Assembly: GCA_950295325.1 (NCBI GenBank)
Contig: OX485804.1
Location: 51,076,429-51,140,428, forward strand
Direction: 5' to 3'
Origin: Polytrichum commune
Taxonomy: Eukaryota; Streptophyta; Polytrichopsida; Polytrichales; Polytrichaceae
DNA: 64,000 nt
Below the pieces are notes generated by a model. That model was not told where the DNA came from. It did no database searches and saw only the letters and a program-made list of their open reading frames with translations. Position numbers and translations under genes: made by a program. Shown here piece after piece: positions 12,450-22,525 of this stretch (the stretch's first letter is position 1; every line of letters starts with the position of its first letter).

Positions 12450-15400
12450 ACTCAGACAAACTCAGACAGGACTTTGAAGGCAAATCGTTTGGTAAAAAGG
12501 TCATCAACATGTTGAATCATAACACGTTTCCGGCCACCTCGCGGTCTCATTCTGAATTCAATATCTTCAGCCTCAAAATCTACAACCTGTACAAGCCAGA
12601 ACTAATGTCAATGAATAGGTCAATTTTGAGAGATGGTAGTATTAGGTCAGAACGTTCTTTGCCATGAGATGTGCTGCAAAGTAGTCACTGTGCTCTATGA
12701 TTTAGACACCTATCACCAAAAAATGACTCATATATCATTGTTGTACACTTAGACTTGGTTCAATAACCTACAAGAGAATACTTGCTCCTAAAGACGTAAC
12801 AATTACATTCCTATCAAGAAGTAAATCCAATGTGAAGGAAAAGTACAGTCAACTGGAGAAGCCTTGTCACATGTGTGAGAACTAAGACCTCAATGACCTC
12901 ATGTATGCAGACTTTCCACAATGAAGAGATGATGGTTTACTAGAATTGAGTGCAAAACCTTTAGTACCTCTGATGACTGAGAGTGAACAACAGCTTCATG
13001 CTTGTCACGCACAACCTTGTATGGAATTCGCATAGTGCACCAGGTCCAGTTGGTATCTTTCAAGGTGCAGATAAAGAGCACCAAAGAAACAGAAAAAGCT
13101 TACAATTTCTTGTATTGGAGGTTCATAATCAGGCAAATTAGAAAGTTTTGCCTCCGCCAGCTCAAGCTCTCTAGAAGCCACCAAAATTTTCTCCTGCCAC
13201 ATAGCTTCTCGTTTCTCGTTACTGGCATCATCACTTGTGCTGTAGCTATGTAAACATAGCCTGTTCAGTTCTTGAATGAATCAGAACTCAGCCTAATGCC
13301 CTTCAGTGCGTTTCTCAATGGAGGATGAGTTTTGTATTCACTTTGAAAGGGGACGATGAGTAGTACTTTAGGTTTGCAAACCTTGTGCAAATTTATTCAA
13401 CTTGAATTCTTCGGTTCTTTTTACAGCAGTTAGCCTCATATTAGATGCCCATTGTTCTTTTCCTTGTTCTGACTCCTTTGAGAATGCGTTCACATGTGAT
13501 GTGATATAATGATGTCAGAGATGTCGTCTTCTTTGGGATTGTAAGCCTAATTTCATGTTTGCAACGCGATTTGTGATTGTTGTATTGCAGGATTTTTGTT
13601 TTTTGTTTTTCAAAATTTCTCCATTATAGCTCCTATCTGAGATGGAGACTTTCAAAATCAAACAAGAGGACGATAGAACCAGCTTGGGCAAATTTAGGGC
13701 GAGGCCGCAGGGAAATTTTGTCGCCGAGGTTCTCAAAATCATGAAGAAGAAATTAGGACACGATGGCATTTTGCTCGATGACACCACGGAGCTTACTGAC
13801 ACTGATCTACTCACTCCAGGACACCCTTGTCAGTACTTGTAATTTGCGTTCTGCTAAGTGCAGCAACCACAATTTGCAACCGCACACACCCGATGAGAGT
13901 TACATTCTACTATTTGCCGTGTGTCTGAATCTAAATCTTTTAAGAGCAGGTGCTACATTGCAAAAATCTTTAGAGGAGCTGCTGTGATGTTCAGCTTGTA
14001 CGGAAATAGACAATGCACATATATCCTAAACCTACATCTCAAGAGCCATAAACCATAAACCCTCAACCCAAACCTTCAAGCTTGAGTTTATGCGTCCTAC
14101 AGTTGAATTTCCTCTTCAGTTCTAGTGTGCAAATCCAAATCAACTGTAGACCAGACCCGCTATCTCATCAATAACTAAGAAATCTCAAGGGTTTGGGGTT
14201 TAGTGAGGTAACACATTTTATGAGGGTACAATCATCGTGCCTCTTGAAAAATCAGCCCATGATACTCTGAGAATTTAATTCAAGGCTTGTTTTGCCTTTA
14301 AGCTGCATGCTTGCTTGAGGAATATTACACACGACCAACACCTAGGACATGAAATGACCCTCGAACTTTATAATCTCTGACTGATAATGACCAGAGAAGG
14401 TAATGTCTACTTATAATTTCCGTTCTGCTTGGATACAGCAAGTGCAATTTGCAACTAGAAGTTGAGGATATCCAATGGCACTTACAGTTTTACTATTTGC
14501 CGCATGTCAGAATCTTTAGAGCAGGTGCTACACTGCAAAAATCTTTGGAGGCGCCGCTGTGACGTTCAGCTTGTATGGCAAAAGCCAACGCACAAATCCT
14601 ACCTACATCTCCAGAGCCATAAACCATAAACCTAAAATCTGAACCCATACATTCAAGCTTGATTGTATGCTTCCTAAAGTAGTAATCTCCTCTTCAATTA
14701 TAGTGTACAAACCTCAGGATTCCTCGGCTTCGGGGATCACCTATACTAGCAACATTACCAATGAGCAAGCTGCCCGCTCAAAATAGGTCGAATTTCACAA
14801 CATTTCCACACAGTTCTTAGATTTGTAATTTCGCTAATGATGCAGAGCCAGGAACGGCGACCTCCCATGTCCGAAGCCCACATTGCAGCAAGTTCAGACA
14901 GCGCTCCCTCGACAAGCATTCCAAGTCCAATGAAAGAGAGGCATGTACCTATTATCTATCGCACATGAAGCACTCACAAACAATCATCACAGACCATACC
15001 CCCTACCGTCCTCCCTACGCAGAAAGCCCAAATTCTCAAACATTGTTAACCGAGAAACATATATGCAAGCATCATCGTATCACTCACCAGCGACATAACC
15101 CCTGAGCAAGCCATCCGGCCCACTGTTACAGCATCCCAGCAATGTGGTCGCCAGCAAAAGCCCACAAATCAGCTTCGCAGCAGCCATGGCAAAAGATGGG
15201 ATCTCCTGCTCCCAAAACACCCACTTCTACTACAAAACACGAAACAATTCGAACCCACAAATGCTCTCAAATTCCACACTGACTGGACATTTTTTTGTTA
15301 AACCACCCACACACACACACACATACACACACACCAGTTCTGGCTGCAAGAAGCTGGCCGAGGTGCACACTTCCCCGCCACGAAGACGATGAAGCCGAGC

Positions 15401-15572
15401 TGAGTAGTGCACAGGCTTTCAGTGAAGAAATTGAAGGAATTTTTTTGCGCAACGGTGCAAAGGAGGCACGCAGGAGCGAGGATTGAGAGGTGCGTGGCTC
15501 TTGCAGTGCGAAACAGGAGGTTGAAGAAGAATGTGCCACCACAGATGCGGCCCTCGCCATAGCCACCATCAT
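12450..15572 (-). CDS. Predicted plastid-targeted membrane protein, several exons, family not recognised
   Basis: The best start is the ATG at 15,572. It opens an 80-residue Ser/Ala/Arg-rich, acid-poor leader (MMVAMARAASVVAHSS...) typical of chloroplast transit peptides, ending at a donor inside a GT microsatellite near 15,333. The next exon, 15,205-15,088, contains a hydrophobic segment (LICGLLLATTLLGCC) and ends in a clear GTGAGT donor. A third, about 14,948-14,862, gives another hydrophobic stretch (CLSFIGLGMLVEG). Downstream coding-like pieces follow at about 13,250-13,109 (EKILVASRELELAEAKL, helical), 13,075-12,968 (RIPYKVVRDKHEAVV) and 12,585-12,450, which ends in a stop after RMRPRGGRKRVM and FTKRFAFKVL. 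The phase between the third and fourth pieces does not fit, so an exon may be missing or two genes may be involved. The transit peptide and membrane segments imply a plastid membrane location; the function is unknown. Confidence 0.45.
13642..13819 (+). CDS. Possible small coding exon, unknown
   Basis: An ATG-initiated frame of about 60 codons reads like protein: charged, with lysine-rich (KIMKKKLG) and acidic (LDDTTELTDTD) parts and no repeats. It lies within the presumed long intron of the minus-strand gene around it. I recognise no family, see no continuing exon, and the frame soon enters a repeat that occurs again at 14.4 kb. It could be a gene fragment captured with that duplication. Confidence 0.25.
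13845..14720 (+). repeat. Direct duplication of about 300 bp (13,845-14,140 and 14,412-14,720)
   Basis: Two copies lie in the same order about 567 bp apart. Shared blocks include GAGCAGGTGCTACA.TGCAAA, GTGA.GTTCAGCTTGTA, AGAGCCATAAACCATAAACC and ATTCAAGCTTGA-like text. Identity looks moderate, so the duplication is not recent. Both copies sit within the presumed intron region of the minus-strand gene at 12.45-15.57 kb. Confidence 0.75.
15301..15334. repeat. (CA)n/(GT)n microsatellite at a probable splice donor
   Basis: An almost pure CA run on the plus strand (GT on the minus) directly follows the transit-peptide exon of the minus-strand gene. The predicted donor GTGTGT is the first unit of the run, so several overlapping GT dinucleotides could act as donors. 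Confidence 0.8.
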
Positions 15573-15769
15573 CGTTCCTTACTCCTACCAATTTGTGCTT
15601 CTCAAATCTGGCAGGCATGCAGCAATTCCACCCCAACTTTTCGACTCTGTGAATGATCCCAGTGCGCCAGGTTAACGTACGCAAGGATTTGTTGATTCCA
15701 AAACGCCCTGGCTCCTTAGCAATCTCGGCACTGCGAGCGACGAGCTCCGACGACGATGCAGGAGGATTA

Positions 15770-15812
15770 TGACCCTAAAACGCCTAACCCTAACCCTAAA
15801 ACGCCTAGGTGA
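15770..15812 (+). promoter_or_regulatory. Telo-box-like cluster in a probable bidirectional promoter
   Basis: Three or four CCCTAA/CCCTAAAACGCCTA motifs occur in a row. Plant telo-boxes (AAACCCTAA) are known promoter elements near transcription starts of growth and translation genes. The motif lies between the minus-strand start at 15,572 and a candidate plus-strand first exon at 15,929, which fits a shared promoter. The promoter role is inferred from position only. Confidence 0.35.
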
Positions 15813-15928
15813 CGTGGACGCAGGAGAGGCCAGCATTTTCGCAGGCCGCTCTAGGCCTCCTCCTCGAATAGAAGAGCAAAACACTCTTCCGTGGAGAGAG
15901 AGGGAGAGAGAGAACTTTCACCGGCACA

Positions 15929-15972
15929 ATGGAATTTGGCTACGAAGACTGCACAGATTTGGTTGTAATCAG
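15929..15972 (+). CDS. Candidate first coding exon, partner exons not found
   Basis: After a GA-rich leader of 5'UTR type there is an ATG followed by MEFGYEDCTDLVVIR and a good donor (CAG|GTATGC). The spacing and the telo-box cluster upstream resemble a genuine plant gene start. I could not find a downstream exon in matching phase before the lipase gene, so this may be the head of a non-coding or unrecognised transcript. The lipase has its own signal peptide start and does not need this exon. Confidence 0.3.
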
Positions 15973-15979
15973 GTATGCA

Positions 15980-17281
15980 AGCAATTTGGTCTCGTGGGTG
16001 TCGATCGATTTCAGCTTTCCGGAGGATTGGGTGGTTCAACTCTTATGGGGATTCATTTTCAGGGTAGAATTAGGATTTAAGATTTAATTATTTAGTCAAT
16101 TACGAGGATTGCCGATGCATTGGCGGTAGTGCAAGGATGCCGAGGTTACCGAGGGATGTGGAGCTTGAGGGCTTTCCACAACTGAGTCAAATTATTTGAG
16201 TTCCTGGAATCACTTGAGCTTCATGTCTCTTGTTTGAGAGAATTGGACCATTGGAATGTGTCTCGAAGCTGCAAGGGATGTCATACGATGTCAAAAGACT
16301 TTCTCAAGCTTGCCACTGTCTGAGTTCGTGGTTGTTAGAATTTGTCAGTGAGGCATTGTTATAGTCCAGAGGATGTGACTGGTGGTTGTAAGATGAAGGA
16401 GTGAATTTATTGGGTATTTCTTCTCATCAAGATTGTCGAGGATTATGAGCATCTTGTTTCTTGCCTGGTTGTGCAAGGGGTTGTGACCCTGCACTCTGGA
16501 CGGCAAATGGGTTGATTATACGCCGGATGATGCAAGTATTGTGCTTGCTCCTTAATTTCGTGCCTGATTGTCTTATGTTGCTCGATCCTCCACAGTCCTT
16601 GCATGATGAGATTATCGGTGCACAATGGTCGATGGTGGTTGTGCTTCAAATTAATTGCAATCAGAATCGAGTCTTCATGATCGATTTGACAGCAAATCTT
16701 TGGGTCATCTTGATGTATGTTACGATTGCAAGCAAGCAGACAGTGTACACAATGTCAATTAGAAGTTCAGAGAGTTGCGCCATGACCTTCTTATCTCGAA
16801 TAGAGGATTCAATCACTGCTTCAGGCAATGTTTCTGATACTTCAGAATACACGTTCCTCTTAGGGTTTCCATAGCTGCAGATTTTGTCCAGTTCATCATA
16901 CTCTACAACCGAGTGTTGTCTTGCCGCAATAAATATTATTTTTCAACAATAAACGATACATTCAACATTTGTAAACCTCCCAGGTTTAGAAAAAATTGCA
17001 CCAACACTGAAAGTCACTTGCTTTGAGTTCATCACTGGTTTTCATTGTTGGCAGGGTTCCATAAGATATATGTATACTGGGCTGTCAATTGCTGGTTAGG
17101 TATTGCTGACAAGGCGAACCGGACAATCAACATAACCATCAACAGAGAACTCGTGACCTTGGACGATATTTTCCACACACACACACCTTCCATCGAGTCT
17201 TCGGCTGAACAACTTTCATCATCAGGGTGTGATATAAATTGTGGGTTCTGCACTCCAATTCATTTCGTGCAAGTTCATTCC
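15980..17281. other. No supported gene; probable 5' region of the lipase
   Basis: Open frames of 60-140 codons occur on both strands but none resembles a known family. One frame is open in phase with the lipase from 17,045, but its sequence lacks any recognisable feature and the lipase signal peptide begins only at 17,282. I therefore read it as 5' untranslated or promoter sequence. A short CA run lies near 17,177. Confidence 0.5.
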
Positions 17282-19325
17282 ATGGCCTTGAAGAATCTCC
17301 AATTCCTTCTTCTGTTGGTCCTCCTTAGTCTGGCATTTGTTGCTCAACTCGCGCAAGGAGATGTGGTTGGGTTGAAGGTTAAGGTGGAAGGGGGCATGTG
17401 TGAAGTGGTGATGAATGGCACAAACTATCCGTGCATAGAGTACACCGTGGAGACCGAGGACGGGTTTTTGCTAGGGTTGCAGAGGATTCCACATGGATGT
17501 GCTGGAGGGCGTAATAAAAAAGAGGGGCGGCGGCTTCCGGTTCTCTTGCAACATGGGTTACTCCAAGGAGGTGACAATTGGGTGTTGAATCCCCCGGGAC
17601 AATCTCTAGGGTTTATACTGGCAGATGAAGGGTTTGATGTCTGGATCGCCAATGGGCGCGGCACACGATGGAGCCATGGTCATGCTTCGATCCCGAAAAG
17701 CGATCGGAAGTACTGGGATTGGACTTGGAGTGAACTTGCTGAGTATGATCTGCCGGCCATGCTCGAGTTTGTCATGACAACGACGGGATCGAAGGTGTTC
17801 TATGTCGGGCATTCTCAGGTAAAGCCCTGCTGTGGAAAACAGATCTTGCACACATGTAATTCCTGCTTTTTTTCTCGAATATTTGTGTATGTGTGGTAGT
17901 TTGTGGGACATCTTGGCAAAATCCTGGAAACCCTATGATTTCCCATTGTTTACCTACAAACTCAATAATTTCTTTCCACTTGTGGTGCATGCTTGGAGGT
18001 CGTGTATGACTTAAATTGAAGAGCAGTTTTGGTTCAGTGAGGGCCAAACCCATGTTAGCGTGTTCAAACCTCCACACTAGCTCCAAGCTTGCACTGAAAA
18101 CTTACAGATGAACATGGGAGTTGAACATGCAAAACAACAAGTTCCAACTAGAAGTCCTGTTGAGTTAAAGAATAACTCTATTATCATTCATGATCATCAG
18201 AATTTGCCAGTATTAGATGTATCTTCGAGTTTATGAAAAACGTCTAGCAATTACCTAGCAGGAGAGAACAGGCCATGGGCTGACTGCGTCATATGTTGTA
18301 AAACCAGGCAGCAGCAGCGGCAGCTGCACAAGTAAGTTGACAGGTTGAGGTTTATTAGTTGATATGTCTGTAGCCAAATCTGAAATGTATTCAGAGTTAA
18401 ATATTCCTCTCATTGTCTTGTGCTCCTGACCAGATACGACCTACACCAAAGGCCTAAAATAGATCTTGCACATCACATGCTCCATGTAGAGGACATGCAC
18501 TGCAAGTTTTGTGTCAATTTGTCATGACAAAATGTTTGTGGTTCTTGAGGCCATACGGGGTTCCTATCACTGATATTTGTCAATCCTGACTTGCAGGGGA
18601 CAATTATGGCACTGGCTGCGTTTACTCAACCTCGTGTGACGAATATGTTGGCAGCAGCAGCCTTGTTAAGCCCGATCTCCTACCTTGACCACATCACATC
18701 AAATTTCATCAACAAAGCTGCGCACTATTACATTGACAAGATGGTCAAGACCATGGGATTGCGAGAGTTTAATCTTCGGAATGATATTGGAGTGCAGCTC
18801 ATGGATTGGGTGTGTGATCGACAAGACGTAGACTGTGGCGATTTTTTGTCAGCACTTACAGGGCCAAATTGTTGCTTCAACAGGACTCGAATCCCTTATT
18901 ATCTTCAATATGAGCCACATTCAACGTCTTTGAAGAATCTGGGTCATCTTGCACAAATGATACGGAGAGGGACTTTTTCCAAATACGATTACGGGTACAT
19001 TGGCAACTTGCAGCATTACACGAGGTTAACACCACCAGCTTATGATTTAACAACAATTCCTGGGTCATTGCCTATGTGGATGGCATCCGGAGGTAATGAT
19101 GCGCTATCTGACCCAATAGATGTCATACGCACAGTTGATCAATTGCAGACCAAACCTCAAATGGTTTGTCTTCCTGAGTATGGTCACATTGATTTTATTC
19201 TTAGTATTCGCGCAAAGGAGGACCTATATGATAGCATGATCTCCTTTTTCAGGTCTCATGCAGGCGAATGTGAAATAGGAGTTAGGCAAGTTCTCAAGTC
19301 ACGGAAAGACCTCTCTGATGCCTGA
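17282..19325 (+). CDS. Acid-lipase-type triacylglycerol lipase (LIP1/TGL-like), two exons
   Basis: Exons 17,282-17,818 and 18,597-19,325 join in phase 0 across a GT-AG intron to give about 421 residues, the normal length of plant LIP1-like and animal gastric/lysosomal lipases. The N-terminus is a signal peptide (MALKNLQFLLLLVLLSLAF...). The AB-hydrolase-associated region follows with YTVETEDGFLLGLQRIP, LLQHGLLQGGDNWV and NGRGTRWSHGH. The nucleophile serine lies in GHSQ|G, split exactly by the intron. The aspartate is in GGNDALSD and the histidine in EYGHIDF, so the Ser-Asp-His triad is complete. The enzyme is expected to hydrolyse acylglycerols or related esters in the secretory, apoplastic or vacuolar compartment. 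The start at 17,282 is chosen because it begins the signal peptide. No damage was seen, so it looks functional. Confidence 0.92.
17936..18180 (+). repeat. Dispersed repeat in the lipase intron, second copy in the BSD2-like intron
   Basis: This stretch of intron matches 23,044-23,373 in the same orientation. Both contain CACTTGTG.. followed by GTGCATGCTTGGAGGT, then GGTTCA.TGAG, CAAAACTTAC-like text, TGCAAAACAAC/GTAAAACAAC and AGTC.TGTTGA.TTA. Similarity is imperfect. The family is unknown; a SINE or short MITE is possible, but I saw no clear inverted ends or A tail. Confidence 0.65.
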
Positions 19326-20057
19326 GAGATGCCTCTGATCTAGTTGTAAGGAATAGGATTGTCCACCAGGTTGCATTAACCTGTGCTTCAAAGCATGAAC
19401 ACCTGTTTATATCTTCCTTGTAAATGTATGTAAATATATACTCGAGCTGAAAGTAAAGTTCCATGGTGTAAGTTGTGTAAGTTGTGTGGCTTGTCACTTG
19501 AAGTTTTTCACACTATACTGTAGGGTTTTAGATCTGTTGAGTACTTTGCCAGTTTTCAGTACATTTTCCGTAGTATATAGCTGAATCGATATGGACCCCC
19601 TAGGATTGTAACATTGATCTCCATTGAACATATCCAGTACTGTGCAAGTATGAAAGAACGTGTAGGCCTGGTTACACAACATGTGCCATTCTGCAGAAAA
19701 CTCAGATGTGGAGTGTGATGTAAGAATATCTTACTGGAGGGTTGCTTGATATCAAAGATCCGTGGCAAACGAATCTTCTTTCTCTGTCAAGGGTTCTCTG
19801 AAAAGTTGGGCTACGAACTAGGAAGGTTCCCTTGAGTAGGAAAAGTTCTTTATTCGGACACCACAGAGGAGTTAACATCAAGAAACCTTTTATAGGGCCA
19901 GGTCTCAAATTTCATGGCAAATCTTGATCATAACACTATGGCACCAAGTCCAGGTCTCGACAACTACTGTACCTTCCGTGATCAATAGAGACAAACTTGA
20001 GATGATTGTCATGAAGGATATGGTCGAACAATTTGAGGTCACACCTAACACTCCTGT
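19326..20057. other. Lipase 3' region, no further gene
   Basis: The stretch after the lipase stop is presumably 3'UTR and intergenic DNA. Short open frames on the minus strand show no family resemblance. Confidence 0.6.
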
Positions 20058-20285
20058 GAGAGGGGATTATTGCATATAAGTGTACTTCTCATTCATCCAA
20101 CAAAAACGCATGTATAATTGTATGTAGGTTGGAGGTTTTCTTGTTCTTTTTCGAGATAATTTGACACTGGAATTAGCTTCAAAGACCTTAGGTTACTCTA
20201 TGGTAACACGTTGAAGTGGATTAAGTGCAAACCTATAGGAGGCATGTTTTCAAATGAATATGTTCATATGCAACCATTTCCTCTT
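20058..20285 (+). mobile_element. MITE, about 230 bp, with ~50-bp terminal inverted repeats
   Basis: The left arm begins GAGAGGGGATTATTGCATAT and includes CTTCTCATTCATCCAACAAAA. The right arm is its diverged inverse and ends in a CCTCTTGCC-like sequence. Between them lie TTTGACACTGGAATTAGCTT and GCAAACCTATAGGAGG, also seen in the copies at 21.2 kb. No coding capacity. I could not assign the superfamily because no target duplication is obvious. Confidence 0.7.
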
Positions 20286-20739
20286 GCCTAGCGTGACTCA
20301 TCAACACACGTGTGCATTGATTGTAGAATCTAGAGCCATTTGTGTGTTACATGTTTGGAGCTATGTAATGATTCTAAATCAACTTTTGTGTTGGCACCTA
20401 GTGCAAATTGAGTCATGTAGATAAAGAGAAAGTGAACATGAGGCCTTTTTGTTTGCTTGACTTGAGATGCTACACATCTACAAGATAGCTCATATGTGTC
20501 ACACTTGTTTGTGTGGATAGGTTTTAATAAGCACTTGAGTGTCTCTTACTCAATAATAATGAGCACTTGCTAGATACACATCTAATAATTCAAACTTGGA
20601 CGATCACATTAAATTAGATTTAGAATTTATTCCAGATTTAAGATTTCAAGACATGAGGACGTGCCCCAATTTACTTATACCTCTACTTAGACCAATAAAT
20701 ACAGAGACATACTACTGATTCACTTCTACTTACAAGAGT

Positions 20740-20756
20740 GAAACTCCCCCCCCCCT
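20740..20756. repeat. C homopolymer run
   Basis: About 13 consecutive C occur between two MITE copies in otherwise AT-rich DNA. Confidence 0.8.
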
Positions 20757-21206
20757 CAACATTATTTAGAGAAAGAAAATTTTAAAAAGGTGCTACAGTT
20801 TGGAACAATATAGTCCGACAGTTTTGACTACATATAGTCCGACAAGTAAAATCTACCTTCCCTCCCATTTAATTTAATTTATTTTTTTCCCTTGCCCTCC
20901 TATACATTGTGCTTATTAAAACTTCAGTAAGTTCCAACATTGTGACCATATGTTGCAAAGATGAAGAAAAATAAAATAAAGTCTTTGAATATGGTCTCAT
21001 TGGTTATGTGTTTGCAAGGGAAATCCATCTTACTTCCCTACCCCAAAACCCTAGCCCTATTTCTAGCTCTCATACCCTCATCACCCCTTCATCTCATTGG
21101 TTGATGCAATTCAATTTCTAATTGGGATTGCCCAATAGTGACCCCAAATGGAACACAAGCATGAGATCGAATCAAATTTAAGTTACACATTGGGCTCAAT
21201 TCACTG

Positions 21207-21638
21207 GAGAGGAAATTATCATATACAAGCGTACCTCTCAGTCATCCAACATAAAATCCTCAAAACACTATGCATCTTGGAGGTAAATATATTTAGTTGA
21301 TTTGTCACCGGAATCAGTTTTAGCGACCCCAAATTAGTCTGATGGAGGTCATTTGAGATGAATCTGCAACAAACCTATAAGGGGCAAAGTTTATATGTTG
21401 GTGGATGGGAGATATGCTCATATACTGACAATCCCCTCTCAACCACCATAAAAACTAGATCCCTTATAAGTTTGTTGCCAATTCATTCAAATGACCTCCT
21501 GTAAACTGATCTGGGGATCTTAAAACCAATTCCAATGTCAAACCAACTTTGGAAAAAAACCCTTCAGGTTGCATACTATTCTAGGGCTTTTTATGTTGGA
21601 TGAATGAGAGGTATGGTTGTATGTGATAATTCCCTCTC
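21207..21638. mobile_element. Two MITE units head-to-head, forming a long inverted repeat
   Basis: One complete unit spans 21,207-21,440 (left end GAGAGGAAATTATCATATAC, right end ACAATCCCCTCTC). It abuts an inverted unit, 21,441-21,638, whose outer end ATAATTCCCTCTC pairs with the left end of the first. The outer arms (about 50 bp) agree closely after reverse complementing, and an inner block GGTCATTTGA.ATGAAT..GCAACAAAC pairs with its inverse at 21,470-21,507. The whole can fold into a large cruciform. Non-coding. Confidence 0.75.
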
Positions 21639-22288
21639 GCCTTTGTTTTGGAACTCGTCCACTTGCTCCAAACAGCACGACCTCGAGGACGACTGCTGGG
21701 TAGGTATGCTGAATCCCAACACAAGCATCGCCAAAAAATCTAATAAAATCTAGACTCCATGTTGTTCCACCACATATGTACAGTATCTATTGCGATGTAT
21801 TTTACTCAGGGAAATAAAATCGGTAAATAAATTTTGCTAAGTCCTAGATCTGTAGAATCAGTATTTCGGCTACATCTTCATCATCGGAAGTATGAATAGC
21901 CTTCCTGCGGAGCTAGATCTTGGCAGCTCGGCATCAAGAGCGCAAGAGTCCAAATCACAGGAAGAGTTCTGCAATCTTGATATTACTTTACACTAGAGAG
22001 AAGATTAGAGAAACTTCGGTGGAAAGCTGGTTACAAAGCAGAAGATCAGTTTCTTGGAATGTTTACATGCTTACACTGTGGAAGCGGCACAAATCATTGC
22101 GTGGCAGAAGGTTGTGCTACTGTAGTTGCCGCGTTGAGCAATTCAACGATTCTTAATTGCAGGCAAGAAAATCTTCAGTGAGTCGGAGGATTCTATTGTG
22201 TCTCCACAGGTCATATGGTGACGATTGATGAGGAGTAGAAGGAAAGAAAAGAGGCAATTCGGAGGCAATTGGGGGTGGGTGGGGTTTG

Positions 22289-22304
22289 GGAGGGGGGGGG
22301 GGGG
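22289..22304. repeat. G homopolymer run
   Basis: A GGGAGGG then G-run tract followed by CGCGC lies upstream of the BSD2-like gene. It has G-quadruplex potential on the plus strand. Confidence 0.75.
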
Positions 22305-22525
22305 CGCGCATTATCACTACTTTAATTGCAATGAAATTGCTGATGCTGTCTCCGCACTAGGTCGAATGGAGCTTTCTGCTATCTTTTAATTTTGTTCCAT
22401 GTCGGCGATGGCATCGGTGTGATAGAAGGCGGTGTTTGTGAATTAGGGTTTGGGACTCTGTAAAGACCCTCTTTCTTGTGCAGAGAGGAGATTCCGTGTT
22501 GGTGCGATTGGGAGATTTTGAAAAG

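Noticed and set aside
16461-16874. A 137-codon plus-strand open frame and an overlapping minus-strand frame with a hydrophobic stretch
   Set aside because: Neither resembles a known family, and no exon chain in phase could be formed with the neighbouring candidate exon or the lipase.
17045-17281. N-terminal extension of the lipase
   Set aside because: The frame is open by chance; the signal peptide at 17,282 is a much better start, and an extension would bury it inside the protein.
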